Shown one piece after another: positions 59,071 to 64,000 of a stretch of 64,000 nt of DNA. The notes under the pieces are model-generated. The model was not told where the DNA came from. It searched no databases and was given only the letters and a program-made list of their open reading frames with translations. Made by a program: the position numbers and the translations under genes. Origin of the DNA: Isoetes taiwanensis (taxonomy: Eukaryota; Streptophyta; Lycopodiopsida; Isoetales; Isoetaceae); NCBI GenBank assembly GCA_021234155.1, contig JAJEKV010000015.1:7538822-7602821 (forward strand), read 5' to 3'. How positions within the stretch are numbered: position 1 is the stretch's first letter; each line of letters begins with the position of its first letter.

Positions 59071-60312
59071 CTCCTTGCCCTCCGGAGCGCTCTAGGCCTG
59101 CAGGTCGACACTACCTATTATTAATTATTACAAAAATTTTGGTTATATGGTGACCACCCCACCTATCTACATGGATGCATGGCTAATCTCCCAACAGAGG
59201 GAAGAGGGTGGATCTTCCATTATGGCCGTGGAGACAAATACTATATGCCTATATGCCGCTCATGCCTACACCTCTAGTTGCCCAACAGAGGATATCCTTC
59301 CCGCGTGGGGCGGAAGGATAGATTCCTCCTATCAAAGCATATATGGGGCTAAAGGTGCCTTTCCTATCAATGCATTCCTTAATGACCTCCTTTCTCTCGA
59401 GGTTGTCTACTTCCGTGGAACAGAAGTAGACTTTCTAATCTACCTTCCACTCATCCAAGCGGAAACGCGGTCATGCCTACATTGACATTACACCACGCCC
59501 TAGAGATCACCGTAGTGGTCTCATCATCGGTAACAACGCATGCAATCCATACCAAGCATAGGTTGCATGCGCAGATTAATCTTAACTACACATAGAATTA
59601 ATCTACACAAATCGACATGCCTGAGCCGATTTTTGCTGGCTCCTTTAATGCATGTGATTAACATAATTACCCTAAGGTAATATTTATGAATTAACATTAT
59701 CATATTATCGGATACATTACTTCCGATAGTACCATTATATTTACTCTAATCTTTGCAATATTTAACGACTTTTAGATCGCAATTATTTAAACAATAACCC
59801 TGTTTTAGACCTATTGTATTATAGACAGGGTTTTAATTATCATACACAAGAATTAGATGTGCTTCTTATTCTCTTCCTTGGGTCCTGCATTACCCTTGGA
59901 AATATATCCCTAAGATATACTTAAGTATATCCGAATTCTATTTTCTATCTATATTTATAAGGCCCCCGAGGTCATATAGCTATCCTTGGAAGGAATTGCG
60001 TCCTTGCGAAGGATTAATTAACATGCCACCTCACATTATCGTTGTTATTTAACTTATTTCCCTATGATACATATACATGCAACAATTTCTATGCAGTTAT
60101 TAGGATCTATATTTAACTTATCAATAAGACACATTAAAGCTTATAATACATGTGCATACCTTACCTAAGGCTAGAACGCATCCACTCATTGAGCCAAGGC
60201 CGAGTAGTTTGGAGGTGACTTGGTCGCTCATTGCTCCCATAGTTTTGCTCCACTTCGTTGGTGTAGTTCGCTACTACGCCGGGCCTCGCGACGCTGAAGG
60301 CCTCCCCGAGCT

Positions 60313-60334
60313 ATCTATCTATCTATCTTACGCT
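60313..60334. repeat. (CTAT)n microsatellite
   Basis: About five CTAT units, following GAG and ending CTTACG. Confidence 0.7.
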
Positions 60335-62286
60335 CTATTCGCCGGCCATTGCCGAAAGAACTTTATTCTACAGTCGGGTCAATTCGGTTGCAAGTACGCT
60401 CAATCATAAGATTGAGCCCTCCCACTTTCTTCAAAAAGAAAATGGTCCTGCACCCCCTTCTCAATGACATTGCACACAACGCCATATCTATTCTCTCCCC
60501 CTTAAGAGGTTATATGCTTCTTACTTAGCACATTAATTTACTAGCCTTAGCTAACATATATAACCATCTAAGATGGATGCACATATTATGTTATCATTTA
60601 TTTCAATATAGTTACGGGTTTACCTACTTAGTTAGAACGATTCTAAACCAGAAGGTTTTGTCATGACGACAATTCCTTTTGTCTCAAAAGACTATTTGAT
60701 TACTATAATTCTTATTTTAGATGTACCTTGCATGTACTATTCTTTTATTATTCTAGAGATTCCCCCTTTCTTAGTTATTTAAACTCTTGGAATATTCCTA
60801 CCAATCGAATTGATGTCATCGTAACAAGTTGGCCGGACTTGTTAGATTACTTCTTTTCTTTCGGTTGGATTATTCTTTTGGAGATACTAGATTTATACAT
60901 GGTCAACAATTATCCTAGTAATGATTCCTTCTTAGCGAGGAGATCAATCTCACCAAGTGGTTTCAATCGTTGGATGTCCATTAACAATGTCGTGTATAAT
61001 TTTAGTTACTCCTATGCGTCTCCTTCCCAATTGGGCAATCCTTTCAACGAGAATATCCGGAATTGCCTTCTAATCCCAATATGGATGTTACCATCCATAC
61101 ATTTAACCTACTAGGCCCCGTGGCCTTAGATCCTTGAGCTTGCTAGAAGCTCATCCACTCGTTGCCTGCTTGAAGGAGCAAGGTAACGTTCTTCCGAGTC
61201 GCTCGATACTTCAGTCTCCTTGACGGTGGATCCTCTTTGATGTAGAGGTTGACTTTGTTCGCTAGAAGCCTCTCATTGCTGGTGGCTTGATGGTGTAGTT
61301 GATCACTTGAAATCTTCCATGCCGCTTTTCAAAGCCTGAAGGTGGCGTCCTTGAAAAAGATCTTTCATCTTGAACTCTTTATCTTGGCAGCTAAAGGACG
61401 ACTCTGTATCCGATATTGTTTCTTCGACTCCATCGATGTCTCATACGTCGAGTCCTCTTGTCGTTATCGTGTTGCCCGAAGGGTGTTGACGATGTTGATT
61501 GCTTCACCCCTGAAACTTGCATGACATCTCTTCCTTTGATCTGTTACGCTATGGGAGGGAAGAAATAACAAGGAAACTATACATGCAAAATATATAGCTT
61601 ACATAATTACAATTACTACTAGAGCTATTAGGTCTCCCTTGTGCCTCCCTTCGAGTTGCACACCTACTCCTTGGCAATGTCATCGGTGTTCCTCCCGGTG
61701 CAATGGTGTTCATGATCTATATCCTCCTATTTGTACACGTCTACTGCATTTTCGGGGTAACTTGTTTATATACTTGGGCCCTCCGATGTTTGTCGACTCT
61801 GGCACAACACGCTTTGCATCACATTCTAACGAAAGGTGTGCTGGTCGTTGATGCTTCGACATTTCAGTCTGCTTCCTGGTCCTGTTCTCGGGCAGTAATT
61901 GTTCTCCCCTTCATGATACTTGAAGCTATTTGGAGGCGTCTCTTGAGGTCGCAGGCGTCTGCGATTCCTTTGGCAATACTCCTCTGGAGTTGTTCTCTTC
62001 TACGGTTGTTCTTTGAATCGTTCATCCTTGGGTTCACCAAGTTGCATGCAAGACCGCGTGCAAGTCATCGGCTCGCCTCACCTAGTTGCTTCTCCCTCGA
62101 GCTTCCAAACTTCTTGTTTGATCCCCTCGATCACATTGCTTGGACGTTGTCATGTTCCAGATGCTATCCCCCGCTTCTTGTCTTGAGGTACCTTCCGGTG
62201 GCTTTGATTGTGCTCGTCAGTCTTGATCCTCCTGTTGCCTCTAGGGAGCTCATGGAAGAAGTCGGTTGCTAGCACTTCTCCAACTT

Positions 62287-62559
62287 TCAGTTCCTGACCT
62301 TTGCCCCTCTATGCATGTCGGCCTCTCTGGCAAGTAAAGCATCATGGCTCTCCTCCCTGCTGGCTATGTTGTCGAGATGATGGATCCTTATATCTGCGCA
62401 GCTTGACTCTTGAGTTGAAGAAGTACTTGCCTTAGATATACTCTTGTTGTTGAATAGCCTGGCTATTATCTTGAACTCTCTTTTTGCCGAAGGTGCTTCA
62501 GTTGCTATCCTTGTCGTTAAGGTGTCGAATGCTTCTACCTTGGGCATTTGATGTCCCAC
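62287..62559 (-). other. Open frame in the minus-strand element, unidentified
   Basis: 90 codons reading A-F-D-T-L-T-T-R-I-A-T-E-A-P and later S-T-S-S-T-Q-E-S-S-C-A-D-I. Continuing past its stop in the same direction, the minus strand again reads protein-like (V-L-A-T-D-F-F-H-E-L-P-R-G-N). This suggests a longer degenerate gene across 62560-61700. It is not a pol domain I recognise. Confidence 0.3.
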
Positions 62560-64000
62560 ATGTCGAAGATATGATCGACTTCTTCTCTTCTAATTACTGG
62601 TAGGAGTACCTGACGAAGCCATCACCTAGTTGTTGGAGGCATATCTCCTCGTCGCGGTGCCTTTCGTAAGTGCATCTCCATCTAATACACGTGTCATAGC
62701 GCATCACCCTATATTACCACAAGTTGGAATTATGGTCGTCGAGATGTTGCCTTCTTAGTTGGCTCGTTGATGTCGGGGTCGCTCCTCCTTCTATTGTTGA
62801 GGCCACTTTCGTGTCATAAGTTAGCTCAAGTGTTGCTGCTGCCGTCACAAGATGTAGTGTTGCGTCCCCGACGATGTCCCGTGCAGTGCACGATGATCTT
62901 GACATGACCGATGTTGTCTCTTATTCTAACATTGGGTGGCCGAAAGCGTCTTACCTTTGAGGGCATTTCCCGGTGTTTGAGTCGGTTTTTGCTTGGGCTC
63001 TGGTCGTTTCTCCCTCGTACTTGCTCTTCCATTTTGATCTTGGGCTATGGTTGTGCTTCCTTGTTTCCTCCTTTGGTAGTCGAAGTGAAGGAGCTTCCTG
63101 ATCTAAGCGCTAAATCTGTAAAACATGACTCTAAACCCATGTTTCTCCACTATATATGTGGACATCCTAGATATACAATAGACATATACGCATTTACATT
63201 GGGATTTTAATTCATCCACTTTTGCAAAACAACTACGAAGATCTACCTAATTATTTATACTCCTCTAGGTTTTCCCTTCCTCCTATCGCATTTGATTCTT
63301 CTGGTTTTGTTTGCATCTTCTTCGTTCAGGTTGACTCCGGGATTTCTTGAGATGCTGCTACTATTGTTGAGCTTCATGTCTGATCCGAGCTGATCACCTC
63401 AAGTTGCGAAGAGTGTTCGTCGATGTGATCCCTTGAAAAAGATGCTCCTCCTTATTGTGTATGTTCGTCGCGAGGAATGCGGTAACCGCTCACGTCCCTA
63501 CATGCGGTGTGTCGTTGCAAGATTGTTGATTTGCGGTGCCATTGATCGAGCTTGAGTAGGGTCACCTGGATGTTGCAGTTGGGCATTCTTGAATGTCTTC
63601 GAAGCTCTGAGATCGTGGTCGGTAGGCAGGCATTGTCATTCCCCCGCAGGTTGAATTTCTGAGTGCGACTCCTGTTGCTTGGGCTTTGCTTTATTCCGAG
63701 GTGGCTCTCCTGTGCCTGGAAGTGTGGTCATCTCCATTGCCCCTACCATGGCTCCTTCTGGTCGCCTTTGCGTGATTTGTACCTGCTGGCTAGGTCGTCT
63801 CCTCCGTCCTTTGGGTCCTAACCATTCGAGTCTCGCACTCCTTGGCTGACGTAGTAAAGCCATCCTTCCTTTGGTTTCTAGGTGTTCCCGGGTCCGAATT
63901 CCCCGCTTGAGCAGAATATTCTCCTCCTTGGTCTTGCCCCTAGTGCTGATGATGTGCCTTCAGTCGGAATTGTTCCTTGATATGCGTCTCCTCCCTCTCA

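Larger units (their letters stand above)
58511..64000 (-). mobile_element. Internal region of the family-2 LTR element (incomplete)
   Basis: The polypurine tract implies that this sequence is the 3' part of the internal region, read on the minus strand and continuing beyond 64000. I looked for reverse transcriptase, RNase H and integrase motifs by eye and found none. Open stretches on the minus strand are short and frameshifted (62559-62287, 62905-62714, 63032-62826, 63863-63636). The segment around 61000-61050 reads, on the minus strand, D-I-L-V-E-R-I-A-Q-L-G-R-R-R. Either the pol genes lie further out, or this is a non-autonomous element with foreign internal sequence. CAG/CTG is strikingly rare in parts, so base-calling damage may hide frames. 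Confidence 0.5.

Noticed and set aside
59097-59109. Cloning-vector polylinker (CCTGCAGGTCGAC)
   Set aside because: Only 13 bases match PstI-SalI linker order. The flanks are plant repeat sequence, so chance is more likely than contamination.
61703-62272. 189-codon plus-strand frame near the right end
   Set aside because: Hydrophobic and Leu/Ser-rich, as expected for the antisense of a charged minus-strand frame. The element orientation is minus, and no domain is recognisable.

Overview
This is land-plant nuclear DNA made almost entirely of repeats. Evidence: plant-type LTR retrotransposons (TG...CA termini, 5-bp target duplications), poly(A)-ended L1-like fragments, a foldback MITE, and exon-like pieces with GT/AG borders. 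There is no bacterial-style gene packing. I cannot name the species. No intact host gene is visible, and no rRNA, functional tRNA or CRISPR array.

Left part (1-15.7 kb). A degenerate GC-palindrome repeat (290-930) is followed by a wrecked minus-strand LINE (1490-3700). Then come AT-rich DNA with two exon-like pieces (5192-5283 and 5667-5890) and an old LTR (from 5892). That LTR is split by a younger, complete but pol-less LTR element at 6529-12397 with perfect AAGCC target duplications. The younger element has near-identical LTRs carrying an ACGT-motif cluster, a TATA box and a tRNA-like A/B-box segment. Its single internal gene encodes a zinc-knuckle / CxxC / coiled-coil protein with an in-frame TGA inside the knuckle. 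Its 3' LTR holds a further 635-bp foldback insertion. A 53-bp minisatellite, an L1 3' end and a second minus-strand LINE 3' end follow.

Centre (15.75-56.83 kb). A tandem array of about 40 copies of a roughly 0.83-kb monomer fills 41 kb. There are long (~0.85 kb) and short (~0.69 kb) monomers; the short ones lack 130 bp between two CATTGAT repeats. The array is interrupted by a 546-bp foldback MITE and by a 1.3-kb poly(A)-tailed retroposon present four times at the same monomer position with the same CACTTGGAGG duplication. One insertion was therefore copied as part of 7.8-9.4-kb higher-order repeats. A 2.6-kb non-array segment (39218-41804) replaces the right flank of the second retroposon copy. 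Monomers have long open frames on both strands, but frameshifting indels and frame-switching monomer classes argue against a maintained protein.

Right part (56.8-64 kb). A 1661-bp LTR (TGTGACGT...ACGTCACA), related to the old LTR at 5892, is inserted in the last monomer. The polypurine tract beside it shows a minus-strand element whose internal region runs off the window. I recognise no reverse transcriptase or integrase in the 5.5 kb visible.

A technical pattern runs across repeat families. In discrete patches, CAG/CTG trinucleotides are scrambled (CTG read as TCG or TC, CAG as CGA or AAAG) relative to sister copies. This looks like uncorrected long-read base-calling error at methylated CHG sites, so frameshifts in those patches should not be read as biology.
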